Assembly (NCBI GenBank): GCA_963665915.2
Contig: CAXXSG010000011.1
Span: forward strand, 79,199-143,198
Source of the DNA: JAFGRU01 sp963665915
Lineage (GTDB): Bacteria > Desulfobacterota > Desulfuromonadia > Desulfuromonadales > JAAYDE01
DNA: 64,000 nucleotides
Direction of reading: 5' to 3'
Below, one piece after another: positions 53,513 to 61,476 of this stretch. How positions within the stretch are numbered: the first letter of the stretch is position 1; each line of letters begins with the position of its first letter. The notes below the pieces were generated by a model that was not told the origin of the DNA, ran no database searches, and saw nothing but the letters and a program-made list of their open reading frames with translations. The position numbers were made by a program, and so were the translations under genes.

Positions 53513-53805
53513 AACAATATAAACGCTTTCAGGCCATTTTATGTTGTCAGGAACTAAAAAGTGAACGATGCGGGGAAAATAGCCCCACTTCACTGGAAAG
53601 TCTTTTCCTGAGAATATTACATGGTTCTGAAAAGATTGCAACGAATGGAGGTGGCGGCGTGCTTCGTTGCCTAAACGTTTTTATTCTGATAATATTTTTC
53701 AGCTTTTCCTTGTTGCCGTTGGAATAACCCCTACCGTTTTCCGAGCTTGTAATGTTTGAAGCGGCTTTCCCTGCCCGGCAGGCGATCGAACGAGAATGAC
53801 GTGAG

Positions 53806-54342
53806 ATGAAAGCTGATTCCGGAGTTAAATCAAGCAGCGCCCAGCACAATTTCCGGGTCCTTTTAATGGAAGCGCTGTTGATCTGCATTGTTGGCGCGGG
53901 TCTGGGGTTTGGCGTCAACTATCCTTTGATGTTAGAGGTATACAAAGGCGGTGAGATTTCCGTTGCCGATAAGCCCGAGGAAAAAGGGGAGCCGGGCCGG
54001 CCTTTTTTCTTTCCAGTAGAAAAGCAGGATGTTATCGAATTGCTTGAGGCCGGGGCTGTTCCGGTGGACGCTCGCTCCCGTGACTTTTTCTTTGAAGGGC
54101 ATATCCCGGGCGCCCGGTCTTTTCCCGTTGATGAGACGGATTCCGCCCTCGGTTTTTTCATGCAGAAGGTTCCCCTGGATTCGAAGATCATCGTTTATTG
54201 TAGCGGTTATGGCTGCCCCGATTCGGAAGATGTGGCTGTCCGGCTTCTGAACGCCGGGTTTACCAATGTCATGGTTTATGAAGGGGGCTTCCCTGAATGG
54301 CGGGATTCCAGCCTGCCGGTGGAAACGGGGGGAGCGCCGTGA
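53806..54342 (+). CDS. Membrane-anchored rhodanese-domain protein
   Basis: The 178-residue protein has one membrane helix (about 19-42: LLMEALLICIVGAGLGFGV) and a single rhodanese domain (about 70-170). The active loop is VYCSGYGCPDSE with a cysteine at the catalytic place; HIPGARSFPV precedes it. It probably faces the periplasm. The MauE-like gene overlaps its stop (GTGA), suggesting joint sulfur or redox handling. Confidence 0.88.
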   Translation: MKADSGVKSSSAQHNFRVLLMEALLICIVGAGLGFGVNYPLMLEVYKGGEISVADKPEEKGEPGRPFFFPVEKQDVIELLEAGAVPVDARSRDFFFEGHIPGARSFPVDETDSALGFFMQKVPLDSKIIVYCSGYGCPDSEDVAVRLLNAGFTNVMVYEGGFPEWRDSSLPVETGGAP

Positions 54343-54776
54343 ACAGCCGAATCAGGTCGTTAGCCTATGATCTCAGCCGCTGGCTGGTGGGAGGGATATT
54401 TCTTTATGCCGGGGCAGTTAAAGCCGCCGATGTTGTCTCTTTTGCCGGAGAGGTGGCCAACTACCAGATTCTCCCTTATGCATTAAACTATCTTGTCGCG
54501 GCCACGCTTCCCTATATTGAAATAGTGGCCGGAACCCTCCTTGTCCTCAATCGCCGGGTGCGGGCTTCGGCGCTGGTCATCGGCGGGTTGAATCTGGTTT
54601 TTATCGTTGTCCTTGTGTCCGCTCTGGCGCGGGGCCTGGATATTGATTGCGGCTGCTTCGGTAGCGATGGACAGGGGGCATCCAACGTGCTGTCGGCCCT
54701 GGTCCGGGATCTGGCGATCATGATCCCCATCATTCTCATCTTCCGTTTGCAAAAGAAAGGTGTGCGGGCCTGCTGA
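54339..54776 (+). CDS. MauE/DoxX-like membrane protein
   Basis: The 145-residue protein has four helices (WLVGGIFLYAGAVKAAD, YLVAATLPYIEIVAGTLLVL, LVIGGLNLVFIVVLVSALA, LAIMIPIILIF) and a DCGCFGSDGQG motif between helices 3 and 4, as in MauE/DoxX family proteins linked to thiol-disulfide or electron-transfer chemistry. The GTG start overlaps the rhodanese stop. The pair occurs together in other Desulfuromonadales, as far as I recall. Confidence 0.83.
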   Translation: MNSRIRSLAYDLSRWLVGGIFLYAGAVKAADVVSFAGEVANYQILPYALNYLVAATLPYIEIVAGTLLVLNRRVRASALVIGGLNLVFIVVLVSALARGLDIDCGCFGSDGQGASNVLSALVRDLAIMIPIILIFRLQKKGVRAC

Positions 54777-54809
54777 AAGCCGGTTCAAAAACCTCCATCA
54801 GGTATTAGT

Positions 54810-55847
54810 GTGGAAATCTGGCAGAAAAAACTGAGGGAAAGCCTCGTCGACCCCCAAAAACTCGCGGCGTTTTTCAACGTCGATCCCGAGCCTATCGCAC
54901 GGGTTAGCGAGACCTATCCCCTGCGGATCACCCCTCACTACCTCAGCCTCCTCCGGGAGCCGGGCGACCCGCTCTGGAAGCAGGTGGTGCCGGATATTCA
55001 GGAACTGGAAGAACGCGGTCTGTCCGACGATCCCCTGAATGAGGAGGTCTTTTCGCCGGTTCCGGGGATTGTACACCGCTACGGCGACCGGGCGCTGTTT
55101 CTGGTAGCAGGCCAGTGCGCCTCCTATTGCCGTTTTTGTACGCGCAAGCGTCTGGTCGGCCGTACCCGGGTGTCTTTCAGTGAAGTTTTCGCTGGAATCG
55201 ACTACATTTGTAAAACCCCAGAGGTCCGGGATGTTCTCATCTCCGGCGGCGACCCCCTGCTTATGGAGGATCGTCTTCTTGGGGAGATCCTCGACAAGCT
55301 TCGCCGCATCCCCCATGTGGAGATCATCCGCATCGGGACACGCCTGCCCGTGACCCTTCCGGAGCGGATCACTGAAAGTCTCTGTTCCCTGTTGAAAAAG
55401 TATCATCCCCTCTACGTCAACACTCACTTCAATCATCCCCGGGAAATTACGCCTGAATCGACGGAAGCCTGCGCCCGTTTGGCGGATGCAGGAATCCCTC
55501 TCGGCAACCAGACCGTGCTTCTGCGCGGGGTCAATGACTCCGCTGCTGTTCTGATGGAGTTGTTCCGCAAATTGCTGCAGATGCGGGTGAAACCCTATTA
55601 TCTCCACCAGATGGACCTGACGCGCGGGACCGACCATTTCCGTACTTCGGTGGAGACCGGTCTTGATATCATGGCGGCGCTTCGCGGTGAATTGTCCGGG
55701 CTGGGCATTCCCGCCTATGTTATCGACCTTCCCGGCGGCAAGGGGAAGGTTCCGATCCTGCCCGAATATCTGCAAAGCAAAGGGGAGCAGCTCGTGCTCA
55801 GGAGCCCCTGCGGGGAACTGGTTTCCTATCCTAATTGCATTGAATAA
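54810..55847 (+). CDS. KamA-family radical SAM aminomutase
   Basis: The 345-residue protein has the radical SAM triad CASYCRFC followed by TRKR, SGGDPLL, THFNHPREIT and the PLP lysine region LPGGKGKVPI. It belongs to the lysine 2,3-aminomutase/EpmB family. Its length is close to EpmB (EF-P lysylation) and shorter than full KamA, which has an extra C-terminal region. No efp or epmA is in the window, so the substrate (lysine, glutamate or EF-P precursor) is open. It lies 33 bases after the MauE-like gene. Confidence 0.88.
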   Translation: MEIWQKKLRESLVDPQKLAAFFNVDPEPIARVSETYPLRITPHYLSLLREPGDPLWKQVVPDIQELEERGLSDDPLNEEVFSPVPGIVHRYGDRALFLVAGQCASYCRFCTRKRLVGRTRVSFSEVFAGIDYICKTPEVRDVLISGGDPLLMEDRLLGEILDKLRRIPHVEIIRIGTRLPVTLPERITESLCSLLKKYHPLYVNTHFNHPREITPESTEACARLADAGIPLGNQTVLLRGVNDSAAVLMELFRKLLQMRVKPYYLHQMDLTRGTDHFRTSVETGLDIMAALRGELSGLGIPAYVIDLPGGKGKVPILPEYLQSKGEQLVLRSPCGELVSYPNCIE

Positions 55848-55859
55848 AGCTTTTTTCTG

Positions 55860-56110
55860 AATTATGCGTCGTTTCGAGCACGTTCATTCAATTTGAGAAT
55901 GCGGGGGTAACGCCCCCCGGCGACGTCTTACTCTTTTTGCTAGCCCAAAAAGAGTAAGCAGAAAAAGGGCAACCCCGCGACTTGCCCTTCGGGTTCCCCT
56001 CGCTCCATGGGCGTTTTGAGGACGGTCAGAAACTCGCTGTCGCTCAGACAGTCTGACCGTCTATTTCTCAAAATGCCCATTCCTCTCAGGCGGCGCCGGA
56101 GGGGGGGAAT
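55860..56110. repeat. Compound palindromic intergenic repeat
   Basis: Two nested stems: CTTACTCTTTTTG/CAAAAAGAGTAAG (55927-55939/55946-55958, perfect) and a second hairpin from 56007 to 56080 with ATGGGCGTTTTGAG/CTCAAAATGCCCAT outside and ACGGTCAGA/TCTGACCGT inside. No ORF of note. The first stem could terminate the kamA transcript. Confidence 0.75.
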
Positions 56111-56188
56111 TCAACACCTTACGGGAGTACAATCAACCTTTTATAAAAGCTGAACGGAAATTGTGAGAAGTTTTGTGGGTAATTCGGA

Positions 56189-57415
56189 CTACAGATAACG
56201 ACCGAAGTTCAGAGCATTCTTGTTGATGGTAAGCTGCGAGCAGGGCTGGACCATTTCGTGGCCGTTGTCCATGAAGGCGAGGTAAGCGAGGGTCAGTTTT
56301 TCCACTTTGAAGCGGACTCTGGGGAGAAGAGGGAAAATATCGTTTTTCTTGATGGAAGAGGCGGCCAGGGTCAGCTTGAAAGTCTGGGCCGCTTCGGACG
56401 ACGGGAGCGTCACCGGGAAAAGCGCTTTACGTTCAATAGACTCGCTGTTGGAATAAGAAGGCTGGGCAATGGTGGTGTTTCTGAGGAGGTCGAGGAAAAG
56501 TTTCGGCCGGATTTTGAACGCGGGACTCCAGAAACTCATCGGCTCGTCTTCCCATTCATCGAAGATCACTCTTGGCTGGCGAGCGATTTTCAGGAAGTCG
56601 GCAAAGGTTTTCAGGGGCAGACCCGACGTGCTGACCGTCATTTTCCAGAAAGGGAGGTAGGTAAGATTGCTTCCGATATCGGGAATGACCACATGATCGA
56701 CGAGGGACAGACGCCCATTGCCGGCTTCCCAGGTTTTGCCGCATTGACGGCAGATCAGGACCACGCTGTCTTTTTCGCCCTCCAGGTTCCAGCCGCAGAC
56801 CGGGCAGATGGTCGCCAGGACATTAAGTCGCCAGGAAGGTTTCTCTTCAATAATTTCCGGGTTCAACTCCTGGCCGCTTTGCAGAGGCGCCAGAGGCTCG
56901 TTGATCACGGCATCGTATAATTTATTCTGATGCATATAGAGCGGGAGGTAGATCAGGCTGGTGGCATCCCCGATGTAAGCCCGGTGATGGATCTGTTTCA
57001 TGGAGGAGGTCTGGCCCAGGCGGCTGACCTTATTCAACAACTCCGTTTCCGGCAGGGACAGCTTCAGAAAGGTACCCTGTGTGGCCGGATCCAGGTATTT
57101 CAGGGTCATGGCCTGCGGGCGAAAGCCTAGGGATCGGGGTACCCCGCTCATTGGGATAGCACTCTGGGTGACGTCCACAAAACGAAATTCGGTTTTGATC
57201 CCCTGGCAGAAAAAGATATTCCCTTTAAAGCGCATGAAGGGGGAATAAATCAGCTCTTTATCCGGAGCGCTGTGGGGAAGGGTAAAATGAAAATGCTTGT
57301 TGGAGCTGAGGTAGTTCCTGACTCCGCAATAGGGGCACTCGAGAAAACGCTCTGATTCTTTGAGCTCGACGGGAGCCCCGCACTGGGGGCATTCATGTTC
57401 AAATTTAAGATCCAT
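56189..57415 (-). CDS. Zinc-ribbon protein paired with SPFH protein
   Basis: The 408-residue protein has two zinc ribbons: CPQCGAPVELKESERFLECPYCG (residues about 9-31, two CxxC) and ICPVCGWNLEG..LICRQCGK (about 210-235). No membrane helix is obvious. The pair with an SPFH protein resembles the Bacillus YdjG-YdjI arrangement, where a TFIIB-type zinc protein accompanies an SPFH protein; that is recalled family knowledge, and the match here is inferred. It begins 59 bases after the SPFH stop. Confidence 0.7.
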   Translation of the reverse strand: MDLKFEHECPQCGAPVELKESERFLECPYCGVRNYLSSNKHFHFTLPHSAPDKELIYSPFMRFKGNIFFCQGIKTEFRFVDVTQSAIPMSGVPRSLGFRPQAMTLKYLDPATQGTFLKLSLPETELLNKVSRLGQTSSMKQIHHRAYIGDATSLIYLPLYMHQNKLYDAVINEPLAPLQSGQELNPEIIEEKPSWRLNVLATICPVCGWNLEGEKDSVVLICRQCGKTWEAGNGRLSLVDHVVIPDIGSNLTYLPFWKMTVSTSGLPLKTFADFLKIARQPRVIFDEWEDEPMSFWSPAFKIRPKLFLDLLRNTTIAQPSYSNSESIERKALFPVTLPSSEAAQTFKLTLAASSIKKNDIFPLLPRVRFKVEKLTLAYLAFMDNGHEMVQPCSQLTINKNALNFGRYL

Positions 57416-57474
57416 CTAGTGCCCCGTTTGATTGATCCTGTTCACTGATTCCATTCCTTTAGCCTGTTGCCGGG

Positions 57475-58611
57475 CTAGGTGAGTTTTTCTCCGCACTGAT
57501 TGCAGAACATGGAGTCCGAGAGGTTTTCGCTCCCGCATTTGCCGCAGAATTTGGCTGCCGGCTTTTCGTCTGTCGGATGACCGCACTTTGAACAGAACCT
57601 GGCATTGGGAGGAAGGTTCTTGCCGCAGCTTCCGCACTGGGCAAAGACCAACTGCTGATGGCCGCACAAGGGACAGAACTTGGCATCACCGGGAATCGAA
57701 TTGCGGCAGTCGGGGCAAGTGCTCTCAGGGGTTTTTTGAGGTGCCGCGGCGTTTCCGTTTTGCTGGGCGAAACTCTGGGTGAACATGGCCGGGAGCATGA
57801 AGCCCATTCCCATTCCCATGCCCGCACCGGCTTCCCCTCCAGGATTTTCAGCCGCTTTTTCCATGGCCATCGCCGCCTTCATCTTGAACAGTTTGTCGAG
57901 ATCGGGCAGGGCATTGATGCGGCTGCGGTCGTCGATGGCTTGCTGGACTTCCGGGGGAGGGGTAATGGATGTGATGAAAAGATCGATCAGGCCGATGCCG
58001 AAATGACTGAAGTCGCTCTGCAGGCGATCCCTCAGGCCGGTGGAGGTTTCCTCGTAACTGCCGGGGAGGTCGAACAGGCTGTTGATATTTTCACCGAGAT
58101 AGTCGTTGAAGCGCGAGACGATGACCCGCTTCAGGTATTCTTCCACATTTTCGGTGGTGAACTGGCCGGCGGTACCGACCAGGCTGTTGATGAACAGTAC
58201 CGGCTGGGTGACATGAATATTGAACATCCCATGAGCCCGCAGGCGCACCAGACCCAACTCAGCGTCTTTGAAAGCCACCGGGTCCCGGGTGCCCCACTTG
58301 AGGTTGAAGAAGGTCTTCAGGTTGACGAAGTAGACTTCAGCACGCAAGGGGCTTTTCATGGCCCAGGGGATCGAAAGGATCTTGGTCAGGATCGGGATGT
58401 TGCCGGTTTTCAGGGTATGGCGTCCCGGCCCGAAAGCGTCGCAGGCCTTCCCTTTGTAGAACAGTACCGCGACCTGGCTTTCGCGGACCGTCAACTGGGC
58501 GCCGTATTTGATTTCTCCCGAGCCGCTTTCCGGAATGCGGTGAACCAGTTCCTCTCCGCTTTCGTCAAACCACTCGATATTTTCAAGAAAAATAACGTTG
58601 TCCATTCCCAT
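57475..58611 (-). CDS. SPFH-domain protein with C-terminal zinc ribbons (YdjI-like)
   Basis: The 378-residue protein has a virion-core/SPFH-type domain (about 20-240: SQVAVLFYKGKACDAFGPGRH, NLKTFFNLKWGTRDPVAFKD), a Gly/Met-rich linker (GAGMGMGMGFM) and three C-terminal double-cysteine ribbons (CPDCRNSIPGDAKFCPLCG, CGSCGKNLPPNARFCSKCG, CGKCGSENLSDSMFCNQCG). SPFH proteins of this type form membrane-associated assemblies and react to envelope stress. The ribbons may bind the neighbouring zinc-ribbon protein. It starts at ATG 58611; an SD is not obvious. Confidence 0.88.
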   Translation of the reverse strand: MGMDNVIFLENIEWFDESGEELVHRIPESGSGEIKYGAQLTVRESQVAVLFYKGKACDAFGPGRHTLKTGNIPILTKILSIPWAMKSPLRAEVYFVNLKTFFNLKWGTRDPVAFKDAELGLVRLRAHGMFNIHVTQPVLFINSLVGTAGQFTTENVEEYLKRVIVSRFNDYLGENINSLFDLPGSYEETSTGLRDRLQSDFSHFGIGLIDLFITSITPPPEVQQAIDDRSRINALPDLDKLFKMKAAMAMEKAAENPGGEAGAGMGMGMGFMLPAMFTQSFAQQNGNAAAPQKTPESTCPDCRNSIPGDAKFCPLCGHQQLVFAQCGSCGKNLPPNARFCSKCGHPTDEKPAAKFCGKCGSENLSDSMFCNQCGEKLT

Positions 58612-58972
58612 TTGTTGACTCCTTACAAGGATAAAGAAATTTCAGCAAGCATGGTTTTTTATTCAAGTATTCGGAAAGTCTCTAGAAAGATGAAAGGAAT
58701 TTCTCTGGACTGAATGCATGGTTTGTACCCACAGGAGAGAGGATGATGGAAAAATCTGCAATGATAAGGGAGGCTTTCAGGTCTTTTTGGTTTTAAATCG
58801 GTTTTTATCCGGATTGGCGATTTTGATCATTGTGTTTTTTAGTACTGGACAGCATTAGATTTAATTCATAATATGTTGATACGTCTTAAAATACCCTCCT
58901 TTTTCTGGAACTTCCTGTTTGTTGATGAGAGCTTTTGCGCCATTTTGCAGTTAATCAAAAAGGGGAATTCAA
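58612..58972. other. 361-base gap between SPFH gene and DUF2007-like gene
   Basis: Mostly AT-rich with no recognised RNA. A 17-codon ORF (58743-58796) behind GGAGAGAGG could be a leader peptide, but it has no supporting homology. Promoters for both divergent genes should lie here. Confidence 0.4.
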
Positions 58973-59161
58973 ATGAGAAGTTTTGTTGAACTCTACCGAA
59001 TAAACGCGTATCCGGATGAAGACATCGCGAGGATGGAAGCCGCTGGGATCAGAGTGGAGACGGAAGATATTAATGACGGATGGATTACTGTAGTCAAGGT
59101 TGATGAGGACCACCTGGAAAAGGCCAGGAAGATTTCCCACATGGCCAGACAGCATTGTTGA
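58973..59161 (+). CDS. Small DUF2007-like protein
   Basis: A 62-residue protein. The pattern ELYRINAYPDEDIARMEAAGIRV..GWITVVKVDEDHLEKARKI fits the DUF2007 (putative signal transducing) pattern of a short ferredoxin-like fold, in which the residue order LYR..EAA..V..VDEDLEKAR recurs. The AAAAAGGGG SD supports the ATG at 58973. The role is unknown. Confidence 0.7.
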   Translation: MRSFVELYRINAYPDEDIARMEAAGIRVETEDINDGWITVVKVDEDHLEKARKISHMARQHC

Positions 59162-59303
59162 ACAGTCAGTAAAGGCTGCTTTTTTCCCTTAATGCGTATA
59201 CTCACCTAAAATTAACCAGGGCGCAACTCCGCCTCTTATATAATCTGGTTGACTGTTCCCCCCCCCCTGAGAATTTTCTTCAAGGAGATGGAAGGATTAA
59301 GGC

Positions 59304-59993
59304 ATGAGTTTTTTCAAGAAGTTTTTTGGGGCTAAGGAAAAGCCAGGTATCCCTGAAAATAACCTGGAATCTTCACAGAAACACAATGAGAAGAATATGG
59401 CCGAAGATGCGGCGGAGGGTGTCGACGAGCTTTCAGGTTTGGAGAAAGTGATCTACAAGTTCGAGGGTGCTGTTCCCGAAGATGCAATAACAATTCGCTA
59501 TGAACTGATAAAAGAGCATGCCTCGAACCTGTTTGCCAAGGCCTCCCAGTTTACCGATGTTATCCCCCAGGATTATCTGAGTAAATGCATTGCCATTTTT
59601 GAAAAAAATCAATATGGCGTTCTGGAAAATTTTATTGAGTGCGAGATTGAGGACAGTCCGAATCATTTTGGCTACAAAGATGATGGCGACAAAACCTTTT
59701 TCGTGGTCTCCCCCATGCCCTGGACCAAGGATGAGGCTGTTGAAGAGCTGACTCAAACGTCCGAGGACCCTCCGCTTGGTTATCTCAATTTATTCACCAA
59801 TCTGATCAACAACAGGCCCTCAGCTGAGCTGACCAACTTCATTCAATTTCTGATCTGTTTCGGTGGCGGGATGTTTGAATTGCACGTGTGCCTGGCGCAG
59901 ATGCGCTCAAGTAATCCCCAGGACGGTTATGAGTTCACCCTTTATCCAACAGAACTGCTTAACCCCGAAGAGCAGAGGATGGCGGGGTTGTGA
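59304..59993 (+). CDS. Uncharacterised 229-residue protein
   Basis: No signal peptide or membrane helix is seen; the N-terminus is basic (MSFFKKFFGAKEKPG) and a linker follows to about residue 45. The core has IYKFEGAVPEDAITIRYELI, LFAKASQFTDVIPQDYLSK and LINNRPSAELTNFIQFLICFGGGMFEL. AAGGAGATGGAAGGATT precedes the start. It is not recognised. Its place before an immunity-like gene hints at a toxin/antitoxin or contact-system neighbourhood, but nothing in the sequence shows a toxin. Confidence 0.6.
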   Translation: MSFFKKFFGAKEKPGIPENNLESSQKHNEKNMAEDAAEGVDELSGLEKVIYKFEGAVPEDAITIRYELIKEHASNLFAKASQFTDVIPQDYLSKCIAIFEKNQYGVLENFIECEIEDSPNHFGYKDDGDKTFFVVSPMPWTKDEAVEELTQTSEDPPLGYLNLFTNLINNRPSAELTNFIQFLICFGGGMFELHVCLAQMRSSNPQDGYEFTLYPTELLNPEEQRMAGL

Positions 59994-60072
59994 GGGATGC
60001 GGGGAATGGTCGGATTCAAATATGGAAAATCAACAGTGAGATTTTCCACTTTTTACCCCTTATTAGTGAGTT

Positions 60073-60128
60073 AGGTGGAAAAACTTTCCACCTATAGGGA
60101 TATTTAGGGTGGAAAATTTTCTACCTAA
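60073..60128. promoter_or_regulatory. Cluster of GTGGAAA/TTTCCAC inverted repeats
   Basis: TAGGTGGAAA-aac-TTTCCACCTA (60073-60095) is a perfect 10-bp stem; a second, imperfect TAGGGTGGAAAA..TTTTCTACCTA spans 60106-60128. Another TTTTCCAC half-site lies at 60042-60049. The cluster lies 24-79 bases before the immunity-like gene and may be a regulator binding array. Confidence 0.6.
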
Positions 60129-60151
60129 CCACATAGTTCGGTCAAGCCAAA

Positions 60152-60517
60152 ATGAAATTCTGCGAAATCACAGTTAATATCGAATCTGTTAAGTGGGAGC
60201 AGGTGTTAAAGCACTGGGCTTGGTTGTTAAAAGATCAACTTGAGTTCAACGTGTGGTTTTTGACGCGCTTCGCTGATCTCTTCGTGTACATGGATGACGA
60301 TTCGGTTTGGCGACTGGACACCGGGGCAGGAACATTTGAGCGTTTGGCTGAAAGCCGAAACGAATTTGCTGATTTGATCGACATTGAAGATAATGTTGGT
60401 TTATGGTTCTTGCCAAACTTAATTGACGTTCTTGAATCACAAGGCAGACTACTTCAACCTGGGCAATGCTATGAAAATAGGGACAGCGCCCTTTTTACGA
60501 GGGGGAGCGGGACGTAG
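60152..60517 (+). CDS. DUF1851/Tdi1-like immunity-type protein, shortened at the C-terminus
   Basis: The 121-residue protein matches the pattern of the T6SS immunity Tdi1 C-terminal (DUF1851) group: WFLTRFADLFVYMDDDSVWRLDTGAG, then a helical LESQGRLLQPGQCYEN. The usual C-terminal extension after the QCY region is absent; instead the frame runs into a tail (RDSALFTRGSGT) over a GGGACAGCGCCC repeat-like stretch. No T6SS or toxin gene is in the window, so the role as an orphan immunity protein is inferred. Confidence 0.55.
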   Translation: MKFCEITVNIESVKWEQVLKHWAWLLKDQLEFNVWFLTRFADLFVYMDDDSVWRLDTGAGTFERLAESRNEFADLIDIEDNVGLWFLPNLIDVLESQGRLLQPGQCYENRDSALFTRGSGT

Positions 60518-60648
60518 TTAATTAGTCCACTAGCAATAGGTACAGGGCCGTTGTTTAATTGTTCAATAAATTGATGGCCTTACTGGCCGGTGAATCTGCC
60601 CATGAACCCAAAACTGGAATCCGAGACTTTCAATAGGTGGGAAAGTTC

Positions 60649-61233
60649 ATGACCAATGAAAAGACAATGCGCTATTTCCTCGACCCAGATGACTTGCCTG
60701 ATAGGTTTCCTACCCACAGGCATGAGGCAGTCTTCTGGGAGAGTCTAGGCCGCGCCGTGGCCACGTTCGGGTTTCTAGAAGAAATTTTAGGAAAAGCAAT
60801 TTTTTCATTTACCGCAACGCGACCTTTCAAAGAGGCAGAGATTCAACAGGCCTATACTGATTGGCTTCTTAAGCTGGAGCGCGCGCTCATTGATCCCCTG
60901 GGAAATCTAATTGACGCCTATGGAAAAGCGGTTCGAGAGAACCCGGACGCTATAATCGATAATCTCGATGGCCTGCTATGCGATCTAAGAAAGGCTTCAC
61001 AAATACGGAACATCCTGTGTCACGGGTCATGGCGGAAGCCGGACAAAAGTGGGGCTTCGATTCCGTTTTTCGTGAATCGTCAGAAAGAGATCATTGAAAG
61101 CACAATGGACCGACAATTCATTGATCAGGTTCAGAGGCATACGGCCGATCTGGCATGTGCGGTTATCAACACTGTTACCCAAATGGGTTGGCAGTTTCCC
61201 GGGTCAGCGGGTCCAGGTAAGACGATTTGGTAA
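60649..61233 (+). CDS. HEPN-like protein with RX4H motif, unknown function
   Basis: A 194-residue, largely helical protein starting at MTNEKTM (an upstream start adds four residues). Near residue 125 it has RNILCHGSW, which fits the RX4-6H signature of HEPN RNases, placed after a helix as in that fold. Upstream helices (FGFLEEILGKAIFSF, YTDWLLKLERALIDPL) are consistent. Whether it cuts RNA is not known. An attC-like sequence follows directly, suggesting a mobile gene cassette. Confidence 0.55.
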   Translation: MTNEKTMRYFLDPDDLPDRFPTHRHEAVFWESLGRAVATFGFLEEILGKAIFSFTATRPFKEAEIQQAYTDWLLKLERALIDPLGNLIDAYGKAVRENPDAIIDNLDGLLCDLRKASQIRNILCHGSWRKPDKSGASIPFFVNRQKEIIESTMDRQFIDQVQRHTADLACAVINTVTQMGWQFPGSAGPGKTIW

Positions 61234-61238
61234 CCATC

Positions 61239-61293
61239 CGCCCAACAAGGCAATGCACCGGACGCCTACGGCGCCAGTGATCTTTAACGTTGA
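61239..61293 (+). repeat. attC-like sequence after the HEPN-like gene
   Basis: CGCCCAACAAGGCAATGCAC, an imperfect hairpin (GCACCGGACGCC / GGCGCCAGTG) and a terminal AACGTT resemble an integron attC site. The terminal R' box, expected as GTTGGGCG, is replaced by GTTGAGGC, where the palindromic repeat 61292-61439 begins. No integrase is in the window. Confidence 0.45.
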
Positions 61294-61439
61294 GGCTGTA
61301 GAAAAACTTCAAACCTTGCGAGAACAGCCTTTTTAAAGGGTGCTAAAATTATCCAATAGCCAGAGAAAATCGATCTGAGGGCAAATTTAGAAGTCGGAAT
61401 TTTCCGACATCTGTGTTCTTGGGGTTTTCCTACAGCCTC
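61292..61439. repeat. 148-bp palindromic (MITE-like) repeat
   Basis: GAGGCTGTAGAAAAAC (61292-61307) and GTTTTCCTACAGCCTC (61424-61439) match as an inverted repeat with one mismatch; an inner GTCGGAA/TTCCGAC hairpin lies at 61393-61408. It has no ORF. It separates the HEPN-like gene from the flavoprotein gene. Confidence 0.8.
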
Positions 61440-61476
61440 CTTAGCCACAATCAAATAAAGGCACCGTAAATCTGTC

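Noticed and set aside
57658..58713. 351-codon plus-strand ORF opposite the SPFH gene
   Set aside because: Antisense shadow; product shows no fold features.
58743..58796. 17-codon leader peptide with good SD
   Set aside because: Too short to support without conservation data; mentioned only in the gap entry.
60000..60130. Short repeated TTTTCCAC units as a CRISPR array
   Set aside because: Units are only 8-10 bases, unevenly spaced and partly inverted; no spacers or cas genes.
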